Of a stretch of DNA of 64,000 bases, positions 47,318 through 60,290 are shown piece after piece. The notes under the pieces were generated by a model. It saw nothing but the letters and a program-made list of their open reading frames with translations, did no database searches and had not been told where the DNA came from. Position 1 is the first letter of the stretch, and each line of letters begins with the position of its first letter. Source of the DNA: Physella acuta (taxonomy: Eukaryota; Mollusca; Gastropoda; Physidae); the NCBI RefSeq assembly GCF_028476545.1, contig NW_026731783.1, positions 983,001 through 1,047,000 on the forward strand, read 5' to 3'. The position numbers and the translations under genes are program-made.

Positions 47318-48016
47318 AATAAACCGGGAGTGATCTCCCCTAAACTTTCTCGATTATTCTTATATAAAATAACAGGGGATGGGAACTCGGGCTATAGACA
47401 TGATTTTTAATCCATTTTAAATACTTAAAGTTTTAAAAATAGAATAAAATCTCGTAGACAAATTAATTGCACACCAAGTGAACACCAAATAAAAAAGCGC
47501 ATAATAGTGCACAATATTATTAGTACTTTTAAAATTTAGATTAGTTTTTTGAGAAATCGGAAGTAGCGTAAATTATTACTTCCGGTCAACGGAAATTACT
47601 CAAAATTTTAAAGAAGGTAGAGAATTAGATCTTTTACTTACATGTGAAATTTCATTTATCTATCTGAAATAGTACTCAAGTTATATGCTTTTGAAAAATT
47701 CAAAGTAGGAAAAGTACCACTTCCGGTTATCGGAAATCGCTCAAAAGTTGATACGGATCTACGAGTTTGATAAAATACTTATATATGAAATTTCATCAAC
47801 CTAGTTGTAACGGTACTCAAGTTATCGTGTTTAAACACGGACAGACAGACAGACACACAGACAGACACACAGACATACGGACAAGATTGCACAATTATGT
47901 TTTTCCGTATCAGTGAGGTGTAAAACGTCGAGATTTGTAAAAATCTCGATTTTTTTTTTTTTTTTGCACGATTACAATACTTTCTCTATACTACGTATAT
48001 ACGAGAAAGTAAAAAT
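47318..48016 (+). repeat. Element X, copy 4 (full length)
   Basis: This starts AAATAAACCGGGAG and ends CGAGAAAGTAAAAA. It is very close to 12708-13390. A CAGACAGACA microsatellite inside is longer than in the other copies. Confidence 0.85.
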
Positions 48017-50407
48017 AAAGTACATAAAAAATGCAGAAAAACGTTTCAATAACAAGCTTCTATATAATAATGTATTAAAAACAAAGTAGAAAATAAATAT
48101 AATAAGGCACTAATATTTAAATAACTATAAAGAAAAGCGTGGGTCGGTTCCTAAAATTAGTAAAAATATTCAATACATATTAATGTGTTTATTTTTATTT
48201 TATGTTTTTCTTTTCATGGAATTTTGTAAATACTTTTATTTGCAATTAAAAACAAGTATACCAACATCAACATATTTTACATAATTTCAATCATGTAATG
48301 GAACCGAAGTATTTTTCAAATGGACGTATTGAACAAAAATATTGAAAATGGGTTTTCAAATGTATAAATAAATAGAAATATTGTTTAGACTTTCTTTAAC
48401 AAAATGTATTTACAATTAGTATACAGGGAGGTAATAAATATAAGTGTGTGCTAGTGAAAAATTCAAATTTGGGTGAGAGGAGGGTTATGGGGGCAAAAAA
48501 ACATTAAAATAGGGAGTGGAGTATGTGAGGGTTCTAGTTCAATGATGTTTATCTTAACAATGTTTAAAGGTTGTGTGATTTCTGTGTATGGGGTAGGGGT
48601 GGGCAGGCGTGAAGCAAGCGACGTGCCTGTGGAGTACAACGTCCGGACGTCGTAAGTTCATCTCAAGTTTACAAAAGCCGTGTTGAGTTGGAGTAAACGA
48701 TTTAAGATATTACATCGACAACAGAGAATATATGGCAACATTTGAGGGAAAAAACAATTTCACGCTAGATGTGGGATGGGTGGAGTCGTAATGAGATCGT
48801 AGGAGCAGCGAAATGGTATAGGGGATGAGGGTCTGGAATTGTTCTTTTATTTTATTTTCTTATATTTTTATTATAGTATTGCAACACATGGGTGGGGTCA
48901 TGGAACAAATAAGATGCAGATGGTGGCTATGGGGTATGGGAGTCCTGAGGTTTGAGGGCGGGGAAAGTGTGCTTTTTTTAAAGTACTTAACAGAGAGAAA
49001 AAAATCGAAAACCCTGCTCAGCGTTAGTTAATTTGAATTTGTCGCATCTTTTAAAAACAAGTATAACATATATGCACTGTTTTTCTTAGCATTATTAACA
49101 ATCTTCTTATACTAAAGACGCAATGTTTCAAACATATGCTATATAGAAACAGCAGCGTATTTAGTTATTTTTGCCAACCGTATTGTACTTTATTTTTGTT
49201 TTGACTAAGGGAATACCTTGTAAGTTACTTCCCTTAACCTAGTACATACAACAAAATGGTAAGTGATACAAACACTTGTTTTAATAGACATCCATAATAC
49301 ATTATTAACAACTAAATGATTCAACAATGTAATCACGCGTTTACATCGTAGCTGTGTTTTAGGTGATTTTGTAGCTGCAAAACATTTATTTGATTCACAC
49401 TATAGACGACGATTTAAGGTGTCTCATTTTTGTTCAAATTTATTTAAGTAAGAGTTATCATTCCATATCAATCAACCCGATTCAACACAATCAATTTATA
49501 AGCCAGGTTCTATTTTTACAACTTTTGTGGCCCATAACCTCTGTCCACGGAATAACAAATTACTGATTAACACATTCTTTAAAATATTTAGGTTTAAAAT
49601 GTTGAAAAAAAGATATTTGTGTATGTATAATGTTTAAATAAATAATTGCCCTAATAAAAAAATAATTTTTAAAAAAAACCCACAATTTCTAAAATACTAA
49701 ACTAATATTAGCTAATTTGTTTTTTTTTTTTTTTTTTTTTTTTTTGGATATTGTGTTTAAAATATTTAAGGGATTGAACTTTGAATGACGTTCTAAAATC
49801 CTGAACGAAAAACAAGTGAAACATAGGCTCGACTTTTCTTTATTAAAATTGTAAAAAAAATGGATATTTTATAATATGTGTAACATTTTATAAAAGCTTT
49901 GTTTGCGGTGTATAGACAAATTGTTTATGGATAATATAGTTGGCTTTATATTTAATATTAAAAATATGATTTTATATGTGTAACACAATGTATGCAGTCT
50001 ACCAACAATATATCAATACAATAGCTTTACACTATTGAACAAAACACAACACTGTATTAATTATATTTGCACCTTACTGCAGAAAAAATGTGACGGAGTT
50101 GTCGAACGGTTGTTTGTATGGCTTCTAACACGTCAAATCTGAATGTTCAGTTCAACCAGTAACTGACTCAATGCGAGATAAAAACTTTTGTCACGGTTTA
50201 TTGCTCACCATAGAATACGTGTAGACCAGACACATCATAGTTATGTTTAGAACACGGAGTTCTGATCACACAAAACAAACCCTGGTAAAATTGTTTGGTT
50301 CAGATTTTTATAAACAACCACCTTAGCTTAGATGAAGCCGCTGACAAAGAGGCTGATAATTGTTGCATTGTGCCCGATAATCCTAACTACGCCACATTGT
50401 ATCGTTC
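48017..50407. other. AT-rich region, one block E copy, no gene
   Basis: About 49250-49440 matches 16430-16640. About 48225-48290 is a fragment of the C-rich unit, inverted. A T tract lies at 49722-49746. A short open stretch at 50304-50407 with ordinary composition follows TTTGGTTCAG but has no family match. Nothing else is supported. Confidence 0.55.
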
Positions 50408-50530
50408 TAACTTTGGCCTGTTAGAGTATGGTAGTCTAGAAACAGGTTATGTGTCTCTCACTTTGGTCTGTTATAGTATGGTAGTCTAGCGGCAGGTTAT
50501 GTCTCTCTCACTTTGGTCTGTTAGAAAATG
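50408..50530. repeat. ~55-60-bp repeat, about two and a half units
   Basis: Units contain GTATGGTAGTCTAG and TCTCTCACTTTGGTCTGTTA. This is a small local duplication. Confidence 0.7.
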
Positions 50531-50713
50531 ATAATCTAGTTAGAGCCCATGAACATGCCATAACCTTAAAAAATTGAAGTAACAACGTATAAAGAATATT
50601 GTTTGTCATTTCACTTTAAATATTTCAACTTTTATTTATTTTGGAAAAAATATGTAATTATTTTTTTTTTGTATTTTTTCGGTGGAGTGGGTTAATGGAA
50701 CTGTATCTAATGG

Positions 50714-51167
50714 TTAATGGTCTAAGTGTTGGATGTGTTTCTTGTATCTCAGCTCACACCCTGAGTGGTCTAAGTGTTGGATGTGTTTCTTGTATCTCAG
50801 CTCACACCCTGGGTGGTCTAAGTGTTGGATGTGTTTCTTGTATCTCAGCTCACACCCTGGGTGGTCTAAGTGTTGGATGTGTTTCTTGTATCTCAACTCA
50901 CACCCTGAGTGGTCTAAGTGTTGGATGTGTTTCTTGTATCTCACCTCACACTTTGAGTGGTCTAAGTGTTGGATGTGTTTCTTGTATCTCAGCTCACACC
51001 CTGAGTGGTCTAAGTGTTGGATGTGTTTCTTGTATCTCACCTCACACTTTGAGTGGTCTAAGTGTTGGATGTGTTTCTTGTATCTCACCTCACACTTTGA
51101 GTGGTCTAAATGTTGGATGTGTTTCTTGTATCTCAGCTCACACCCTGAGTGGTCTTAGTGTTGGCTA
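50714..51167 (+). repeat. 48-bp minisatellite, copy B
   Basis: Between nine and ten units match 1-185. Since 48 is a multiple of three, the array is open on both strands (16-residue repeats such as LSVGCVSCISAHTLSG), and I do not call a gene. Confidence 0.95.
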
Positions 51168-54100
51168 GTGCGCATGTCATGGTAGAATGTTTGCAAGTAA
51201 AACTAGAGACCTAGAGATTGTGTACGTCTCTTATTAAACAATATTTCCGTTCATAATGTTACATCAGTGTAATCTCATCAGGACTGTGTTGACATCAGAT
51301 GGTATATGGGTGGTAGATGGGGGGTGATGGGTGGATGGGTGATAGATACATGAGTGGTAGGTGTGGGGTGATGGGTGGATGGGTGATAGATACATGAGTG
51401 GTGAATGATGGATAGATACAATAATGTCCCTCACACAGACAAACTTGATAAAACTAACACTGGCGACTGAAATCAAATAAGACACATTCAAGACACATGT
51501 AAAACACGTTTAAGACACATTTAAGGCACATTGAAGACGCGCTTCCACATTTCGTATGTAAGATATATTAAACACATACATGATTTAAACGTGTGTGTTA
51601 AAAAAAAAACAGTTGTATTATTGCAATAACTATCAACATCGCAATAGGTTGTATCGGGCAAATGGCAAGCTGCTATAACTTTCCACGCGTCTAGCTAAAT
51701 ACTGGTAGGATTTCAATTTAATTATGAAATAATAGTAGAAATGACGTGGCTTACTAATGTGAGAAATACAATACAGTGTTACATTCATTGAACATATCGC
51801 AACATATATTAAGTAATTACGCAATTTGGCTAGAAAGAATGATTTTAATATATTACTGTCTTATTCGAAAACATTTCAAGGGCGATAACCAAAAATATAA
51901 CTTCCATAGTAATGTATATCATTGAATTTTTTTTGTATATACTCAAAAGGCCCATAGTTTCATACAATCAATTATCAAGGTACTATATTGATACACGGAA
52001 ACAGTTTTAGCTTTGTTCTTATATATGTCTTTAAAAAAATGGATGACTAAATTAATTACAAAAACAGTGGCCAAGCATTATACATATATCAAAGACTATC
52101 AATTGGGTAACATTAAGTACTGTTGTTTGAAACATTCCTGTATATATACTTTTCTTCTTAGTGTCAAATGTAATTTTTAGTTTCATTTTGTGGGAGCAGT
52201 GTGATGGCTTGCCTTAAACACAGACACCCTCTCCACGCCTCTTCAGACACATCTACCCCCTCTGTCCACTTCACCCTCAGACATGATAACCCCACAACCC
52301 CTTTAACTGTTCCAACGACCCCACCACCCACCCCAACATCAATTTCGAATATATATTCATTTACTTATTTAAATTTCTAAATCTTGCTTCTTACCCCTCA
52401 TCTTTCACACAGAAACCTTTTGAAAACTAAATGCGACCAGTATATAAACTGGTCAACATATTTTGTTTCCTTACATAGAAAAAGCTTCACTCTCACATTG
52501 ACCCACCCCAACACCCCCCCTCCCCTCTTTGAACAATTTCCTTTCCACCCCCTGAGTCCTGACACTTTCATTTGACCTTCACCCCTTCTACTGTTATCCC
52601 ATAATTTATTTTATTAAAAAAATATTCTATCCTATTTGTATTCTATCAAAAGTACATATATATGTTAGTACAACTACATTTGTATTATTATCTCTACACT
52701 TTCAAAAAAGGTTTTTCCTTATCTCATGGTGCACGTTGAAGTATTCAGCATTTAATGATAAGCGGCTTATAAACTTTCAGTAGAAGACTACCAGTTTTGA
52801 TAAAGTCCATGGGCTAACGAGTCTTTTTAACACCATTCTCATCAATATAACTTTCCATCGATACACCGATTGCTATGTAGTAATCATTAACCATCCTGCA
52901 ACAATGTTAACCACTTTCGAGTTCTTTACCAGCAAAGTATCACAATCATTCATTTTATATGCTGGATAGTAGTTGAATTTGTCATTTATTTATGTCTATG
53001 CTCCTTGTGCTATAAGAATCTGATACACGTTCACCATTGTAATGAAAAGATAGCTCATGTTTCTATTAAAACAAAAATTGTGGTCGCAGATTTTAGTGTG
53101 ATTGAAATAATTTATTTTGGACTGACATTTTTTTTCCAACTGTATTACAATATACTGATACGATATTTGTTTTAAAAAAATATTGACTTTCTGAATTATG
53201 ATACATGAAAGATAGCTCCAACGTTTAGTGAAATATTGAGTGCAATATTTGTTGAATACACAATTTCATATACATTGTTTTGTTTTTTCTTACAAGTTGT
53301 AGTTGATCGAAGTAAAAATTAACATGTTAAGTACATAAAAAACACATTTTAAAAGAAGTGTTTAATTTCTTTACTTCAAGACTTTGACTTTCAAACAAAC
53401 AAAACATAAAAACAAACACATAATTAAGTTGTGTTTATTCATTTATTTTACTGAACGAAACCGATACACCGAAATAATTCATTACATAGTTTGAACCAAC
53501 ATTTGTTGGTTAATTCGCTGTTTTAATTGACAAAATGTGATCTTTGAGTGTAGGACTTTTAGATTATATTAATTTTAACAAAGTGATTTGCATTAAAATC
53601 ATTAGCCATCGTGTAGACAATAGTGGCACAGACAGCAATATCATCCAACACTTACTAAAACATATTTTCTCCACATTATAAAGGTAGTTGTACACAACCT
53701 CAGCGATACATGCCCCTGTGTAGCTACACATGTCTAGGGAAGTTAAAAACAAAAACGTGTAACAGGTAGATCATCATCTGGTGAAACATACCTCACAATC
53801 ACAGTCAGCTGATCAATGTTTGGCCGTCAATTATTGAGTCATGTTTGGGCCCAAAAGAAAGTTGGGAAACTAAAATAATGCCCATTTAGCTGATACGTAA
53901 ATCCTACAGTGAGTGTTGTATTAAACTAAACGATTAAATAATTTAAAATTAAATTGTCAGTTTAGAATTGCCGTAGTTATGTACTTTTTTATATCAATTT
54001 TTAAAACAAAACTAAACGATAAAATAATTTTAAATTAAAATTGTCAGTTTAGAATTGCCGTAGTTATGTACTTTTTTCTATCATTTTTTAAAAAAACAAA

Positions 54101-54340
54101 ACTAAACAATTAAGTAATTTTAAATTAAAATTGTCAGTTTAGAATTGCCGTAGTTATGTACTTTTTTATATCAATTTTTAAAACAAAACTAAACAATTAA
54201 ATAATTTTAAATTAAAATTGTCAGTTTAGAATTGCCGTAGTTATGTACTTTCTTATATCAATTTTTAAAACAAAACTAAACGATTAAATAATTTTTAATT
54301 AAAATTGTCAGTTTAGAATTGCCGTAGTTATGTACTTTTT
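51168..54340. repeat. Copy B, parts 1-3
   Basis: This is collinear with copy A: 51168-52200 with 186-1407, 52200-52949 with 3228-3984, and 52959-54340 with 5377-6700. It has the empty sites of the hAT (near 52195) and the MULE (52950-52958). It includes a 90-bp tandem repeat at 53925-54345. No gene is seen. Confidence 0.82.
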
Positions 54341-54974
54341 AGCGCAATTTCCATACTGGAGAATTGCGTTTAATAATGGATGTGTGGGTGTGTGTCCGCT
54401 GCCTCTAAGTCGTATCTCCTCCTCAACGAAGCAATATCGAGGACTAGTTTCAAAAGCAAAAAATTTAAGCAAGTTCTAAGGATGATTGTGGGCCAAACAA
54501 ATTCCCGGAATTCCTTCCTGGATTTCCCGGAAAAGCCAAAAAGCCTCGAACAAATGCAGTTTTTGCTCCACATCTCGGCAACCAGACCACTTAGCGACTT
54601 GAAACATTTACCAATCGATTCCTGCCATAATTTAGACCAATATTGCCGAAGAAAGTTTTCAAAAATATCCTTTCGTTCGGTCACAAAAAATGGTTTTAAA
54701 ATTATTTAAACTGAGCATCTTGTAGGCCTAGGATGATATTTTAAACTGAGCATCGTGTAGGCCTACTAACCAAGCACACCGGCTGAGGCAGTCGCTAGTG
54801 AGAGGTAACGTCTACTTGTTTAAACTGAGCAACGTGTAGGCCTACCGTTGATATAGGTTATTCCTGCCATAATTTAGAACAATATTGCCGAAGAAAGGTT
54901 TCAAAAATATCCTTTCGTTCGGTCACAAAAAATTAAAAATTGTTATGGATAACATAAGGAGATTGCGCTTAAAT
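54341..54974. mobile_element. Unclassified DNA element with imperfect TIRs
   Basis: It begins near AGCGCAATTT and ends near AAATTGTCGCT, which pair imperfectly. ACTTTTT occurs at both junctions, and copy A has the site uninterrupted. Inside, a 75-bp segment occurs twice (54617-54692 and 54858-54932), and a TTTAAACTGAGCA..GTAGGCCTA unit occurs three times. Open frames of 104-109 residues on both strands match no family I know. Confidence 0.65.
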
Positions 54975-55300
54975 TGTCGCTAGACTTTTTATTAACTTGT
55001 TTATATCAATTTTTAAAACAAAACTAAACTTGCTTAACAGTTAGCCTTTGTTTGAATTTAAACTATTCAAGGGAGACAACATTATCAAAATGCATAATTA
55101 TCGATTTCAAGTTCATGGAAAAAATTCTACTTTTAACGTAATAGGAACAAAACACAGTAAATGTAGAAAAAAAGTTTCTATTTTTAAAAGTTTCAATATT
55201 ATTAAGTAAATTACTTTCTTTTTCAAATTATAATAGTCTATAGTTATTGATTGTGAAACAGTAGCCTACGTCCACACAATTTGCCTTAAATTCCGAAACC
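54975..55300. repeat. Copy B, end of part 3
   Basis: This matches copy A 6920-7238, up to the PSMC3 retrocopy border. Confidence 0.75.
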
Positions 55301-55720
55301 TACCTTTCAATATTATTTCTTCAAACGTTTCTCTTTATATTAATTTATTATTATTTATATATATATATGGGGGATTCTTTCCCTTTTTTTGGAAGTGATC
55401 AAAAAGTTAAAATGTAATCTGGAAATGTTGTTTTCTTAGTAAATTGTGGTCATTTGTTATATTTTACCGCTTATAATTGTTCCCCTTTTGGTTATTCTTT
55501 CGATTTGTACATATCAATTTAACTCCAACATATAACTTGCCACTATGTAAAGTATTTTCAACCTACCAGTGTAAAATATGTTGTAGTTTGTTTTATGGTA
55601 AATAAAAGTTTTAAATAAAAAAAAAAAAATAACTTCCAAAATTTCAAATATATTATTATTACTGATTTTAATGTTTAAAACAATTGAATTAATAAAAATA
55701 AAAATAAAAAATATCTACCC
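55301..55720. other. Retroposed tail and short LINE end
   Basis: About 55375-55630 ends GGTAAATAAAAGTTTTAAAT plus A run, as a retroposed 3' end would. About 55640-55710 is the last 70 bases of the LINE seen at 45121-45945. Confidence 0.5.
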
Positions 55721-56217
55721 CCTCCTCTCTCCCCCTTTATCCACTTTACCCCCAGACATGATAACCCCACAATCCCTTTAACTGTTCCAACGACCAAACC
55801 ACCCACCGCAACATCAATATCCAGAACTTATTTAAAGTTCTAAATCTTGTCTCTTTTCCCTCATCTTTCACACTGCAACCTTTTGAAAACTCAATGCGAC
55901 CACTACAACACCCTTTCAACTAGTCAACTTAAGTTGTTTCCCTACATAGAAAATGCTTCACTGTCCCATTGACCCTCTCTGAAAAATTTCCTTTCCTCTC
56001 CCCACCCAGACTTCTGACACTTTCATTTGACCTTCACCCCTTTTACTGTCATCCTTTGCAATTTTTTTTTATAATCAAATACATGACATCATGTAAATAT
56101 TCATTATGTACATTTGCAAAACCTTTCGTTTTCATTTGGTTTTCAAAATTATGTTAACAAATTTGATGTTGATGTACTTGTTTTAATTGCAAATAAAAGT
56201 ATTAACAAAAAAAAATA
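55721..56217 (+). repeat. C-rich retroposon-like unit with A tail
   Basis: This resembles 3270-3640 and 45946-46225 and ends in AATAAAAGTATT plus an A tract. Confidence 0.6.
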
Positions 56218-56459
56218 TTTGATTCGAAGAAATTGTTGGATTATTTAGAGAAGATCTTATAGAAAAAAATCTAGATCAAGTCTTTTACAGTTTTATCTCA
56301 ACGAATTTTTAGCTACTTATTTAAACGTGTGTGTATTTCCATTAGGAACCTTGTGTGTGTGCGGTTTTTTTTCCACATTTTATGCATTGTAAGTACTTTT
56401 TTTCTTTTTTTATTCTTGTGTGTGTGTTGCCTGGCCCCGGGTGGGCCTCACGCACAACT

Positions 56460-57540
56460 ATGTCGGAAAAATACATCAAACGGCAATTCCTGTCTAAGTT
56501 TGGCATGGCAGGAAATGCGCCAAAAACTCTAGAGATTTTCATAGAAGAGGGTTTTTCTTTAGCTACTCTCACAGCTGGCGAACCAAAAAGAGAGCTATGT
56601 ATGTTATGTAGCCTATCACCAGCTGAATTTGAGGGTCTGTATAACTACTGGGCACTGCGTAAATGGTATGTTACCATTAGATCAAAGGAACTATATGAGA
56701 AAATGCACCTAAAAGAATTTCACAGAGATTTGCCGCCTGGGGTAACATCCAGATACAGAGTGCAGAGAATATCAATAACCCACGCCGATAAATCTGGGTA
56801 AAGTGGCATGCTGAAATGGCTGCCTTCCAAGACAAGCGACGATGATATAATGGCGATTCTGAAATCTATAAGCAGTCAGGACTCAACACCAACAATCAAA
56901 TGTGGTCCAATTCACCATCTCTCTGGAGAAAGAAGATGTGGAGAGTGTGCCACACTATATTATACTTACAAATGAGGCCAACAAGGAGAGCAGGGTCCTT
57001 ATAATCCTCAATGGGAGGAGGGTGCAATGTTGCCACTGCAACACAGATAGACACCTGCCCAAAATGTGTGAGCATTTGAGGACTCGCGCTCTTGACGGCG
57101 TCCAGCTAGTAGATGGACAGTACAGGGCAATTGAGCCTTGGGATGCAAATGATAAAGAAGAAGTTAGGGAGCATCTAAGTAACAATAGAAATTTCTTAAA
57201 GCATTGGGACAGTTATGATGTTGACGGAGAAAGACAAAATGAAATGCTTAGAGAAGCAAGGCTTAGAGAGGTAGAAGATGCCTTTGAAGTAGATGGCCAA
57301 ACTGAAACACATCATACTACTGCAGCATCACAGCAAGTTAACGAAAGCGTAACAGAAACCAGCATAGAGGCCGAAGCCATGGAGACAATAGCGACCAGAA
57401 ATTCCATAGTAACAAGGTCTCAAAAAGATGGGGATCAAGAAAATTCGGAGGCAGTCGACGAAGCAATAAATGATATTCTTCAAGATAACACTAGTTCAGA
57501 AAACATAACTAAACCGCTAAAGGAAATTAAAAGCTCATAA
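56460..57540 (+). pseudogene. LINE ORF1-like protein with CCHC knuckle
   Basis: From ATG 56460 the frame gives MSEKYIKRQFLSKFG and continues to a stop at 56801. Related sequence continues in other frames to 57540. A zinc knuckle of C-x2-C-x4-H-x4-C form (CCHCNTDRHLPKMC) lies at about 57030-57075, as in ORF1 of several LINE clades, where it binds RNA. At least two frame changes lie between 56790 and 56950. The acidic C-terminal tail has no known domain. Confidence 0.7.
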
Positions 57541-57752
57541 AGTATATCAGCAACAAAGGTATCAGGTCAACTGTCATATAGTCAAGCAATCAGTTTAAGT
57601 AAAAAACAATTACCCACAGTAAAGCCATCTCAAAGGGTCGTGACCAGGGCCCAACTGGATAGAAAACCATCGGCTGGAAAGTTTGGCGTTAAAAGACCAC
57701 CACCATCCAGCCCTCCAGAAACAGATGTTCGAAAGAAAACCCCAAACAATTC

Positions 57753-58217
57753 ATGCTAACTCTGGCAACATTGAACATCGGGGGGGGGGCTAGTGACAAA
57801 ACATATTATATAAACAACGTAATAAATAAACACAATATTGACATCCTACGTTTACAGGAAACTAACATTTGAACTACAGAAGAAGCAATTAAACTAGATG
57901 CATACATCGGCATCAAAAACTCACTGCACAGTACTGGTTTCAACTTCAGAGGAACCAGTTTACTTTGTACATCAGACAAGCACAAAATTAAAAGTACATA
58001 CACGGATAAACAGCGCAGGATAGCTTGCATCACATTGAATATTGATAATACAGAAATAACAATCATCAATGTATACGCTCCAACACAAAGACAAGAACAA
58101 AAACATTTCTACCACACGCTTAATGAACTTATAAATACCGAATACAAAAACAAGACGATACTTTTAGCAGAAATATTTCAAGCAAAGCTAAGACATAGAC
58201 TGGGAACTCTCACTTAA
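57753..58217 (+). pseudogene. LINE ORF2 endonuclease part fused to ORF2 C-terminus
   Basis: The frame begins MLTLATLNIGGG and includes LRLQETNI with the catalytic Glu, and ITIINVYAPT, both typical of the APE-like (EEP) endonuclease that nicks target DNA. A TGA interrupts it shortly after QETNI. After NKTILLA, where the family usually continues GDFN, the sequence jumps to EIFQAKLRHRLGT, the ORF2 end seen at 45302-45358. This is a deletion of several kilobases. Confidence 0.8.
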
Positions 58218-58830
58218 CTGAGGAAAAAATGTACAGGAAAGCAATCAATAAAGTATTAATTTTAATTTAGACAGTCTCAAGCCAAACATCACTCGATCAG
58301 CCCTCAATTAAATTAGCATTAGAACAGTTTTCTGTTTCCCAGGTTTTTAAAAATGTACAAACGGAATGGTAGAAAGAGATACACACCTCTACCCCCCCCC
58401 CCACACACACATACTTTCCTCCCTCCCCCCCCCCCCCCCACACTCAACCGGACAGGCGGATATTTCAAAGTAACATGCCTTCATCGCCAAGGGTCAATTT
58501 AATGTCATGAAAATTTTTGGAGTGATAGATCAGTATGTGATTACAGAGACACTTCTCCCACGGTCGTTTCTATTTCTGTCCATGGGTGTCTACAATGTGA
58601 ACTTTTGACTCCACACCTAAGGACTGAGCACATTAAACTAAGCAGTCAAGAGAAACCGAGTTTGCACACCTTATTTTAGTCTAGTCTTATGCCATTTTAT
58701 TTTCTCTCTTAAATTATTATATATGCAATTGATGTTCATATCTTTGATGCTGTGTAAAAATATCAAACAAATTATTATTACTGATTTAAATGTTTAAAAC
58801 TATTGATTAAAAAAAAATTTTTTAAAAAAA

Positions 58831-58924
58831 TAGAGGACTGTATAGATATAGATGTTTGAAAGGGAAGAATGTGTTTGCTTTGATGTGTCTTTTTGTAATA
58901 ACATAACTTTTCCGATTGCTTAAA
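58831..58924. other. Junction between LINE tail and copy B part 4
   Basis: This AT-rich sequence has no feature of its own. Confidence 0.4.
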
Positions 58925-59330
58925 ATGTGTATCACTTTAATTCTCTGTAATCACCAATTTATTTCAGCACTACTTAAAACCCAAATTACACCCCGTCCCC
59001 CCCCCCCCCCCCCCCCTCACCCACCACGCCGAGGAAAAAAATCCCTTGAATCATCATTTAATTACACATTTGCATTTTCAGGTTGTTTTTTATTTATTTT
59101 TTTATATTTTTTTTTTAATATATTTAGACGTTTTGTATTAGATCTATGTATAAGTAAACCATCTTAAATGAATGAAAGTAGGCTACAAATAAGAAAGAAA
59201 TATTACTATTGTAAATCTATATCAGTCCTCACAAGCCGATGATGGAAACTGTAATACTTAAGCGAACACACAACTGACGCTGTAAATTACATGTCTGAGG
59301 CAAAAAAAAAAAAAAAAAAAAAAAAAAAGA
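58925..59330. repeat. Copy B, part 4
   Basis: This matches 8990-9380, the segment just right of the PSMC3 poly(A) in copy A. An A tract lies at 59301-59328. The open frame at 58916-59167 is a repeat artefact. Confidence 0.78.
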
Positions 59331-59689
59331 AGTAAGTTTTGGATTCATTTTGTGGGGGAACATTTTAGTTTGATTAGAAATACATTGTTGGACTTACACA
59401 TTTTTTTTAACTGTACTAAATGATACTGTCAGTTATGCAAGTACCAGTAACGTTTGAATACAGTCATCAAACAGACAACAAAAAATACACTGTATTCCCT
59501 TCTTTGTATATATATAAATATACGATTTTTGTTTTAAAAATATTGACTTTCTAAATTATGATAAATTAAGATAGCTTCAACGTTTAGTGAAATATTGAGT
59601 TCAATACTTGTTGAGTAGGCCTACTTAGTTTCATATACATTTTTTGTTTCTTCTTACATTTTGTAATTGCTCGAAAGTATTTTTTTTTT
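59331..59689. repeat. Relative of copy A part 3
   Basis: This resembles about 5530-5870 and 21890-22070. No gene is seen. Confidence 0.6.
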
Positions 59690-60290
59690 TTGCCTCGCTT
59701 AAGATGGAAAAATTAATCATTACAACATGTTACTGAGAGAAAATTTAGACGGATCATTGATGTGAACAATGATATGATTCAAAAATTTAGAAGTAAAATC
59801 TATATTTATTCCTCAAACGTTAGAGATTTACAGTATCAGTGAAAGTAAATACGTCATACATTTATTTATGTATACTCGTAATGTCTAAGCCTCGTACAAA
59901 CTATAAGTAGCTATACCATAATCGTTTTGCTAACTCTATCATATATTTAGGTGTAAAAAGAGAAATTTAAAAACTAAAACTGTTGTATCAAAAAATTATA
60001 AAGTGTGCATATCATATCTCTAAATATCTTCCTAACATTAATAAACGCATTACATAGAAACAAACAAAACAATATAATCACAATTTCTATTCAAGTGCTA
60101 CAACATTCTATGCACAATTAAAATGTAATCATATTAATTTATTTTTAATGAACATATTATAACATCAAATTCAAACTCAGTATAAAATATAACATTGGGA
60201 CACTATTATATACATTTTCGTAACATATTATGTGGGTCGGCATAGAAATACATTGCGTGACTGTAAACACGTGTATGTCATTTATTAAAT
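59690..60290 (-). repeat. Copy of the large inverted-repeat arm (outer part)
   Basis: This matches about 41150-41740 in the same orientation and continues at 61240-61640 after an insertion. Confidence 0.72.

Larger units (their letters stand above)
56218..58830 (+). mobile_element. LINE retrotransposon, internally deleted
   Basis: In order: a possible 5' UTR, an ORF1-like region (56460-57540), the N-terminal part of an ORF2 endonuclease (57753-58160), an abrupt switch to the last codons of ORF2 (58160-58217), then a 3' UTR to about 58830. The reverse transcriptase is absent. ORF1 and the endonuclease also carry frameshifts or stops. The clade is not assigned. Confidence 0.8.

Noticed and set aside
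50641-51168. 175-residue open frame with 16-residue repeats
   Set aside because: Direct result of the 48-bp minisatellite. The same array in copy A runs off the window without any gene context.
54370-54709. Opposed open frames of 104 and 109 residues in the copy B insertion
   Set aside because: Both strands are open, neither resembles a transposase, and part of the segment is duplicated in frame-breaking fashion nearby. Kept only as part of an unclassified element.
56329-56532. Hydrophobic open frame resembling a signal peptide
   Set aside because: T-rich DNA upstream of the LINE ORF1 start produces Phe/Leu runs. The ORF1 frame from 56460 explains the region.
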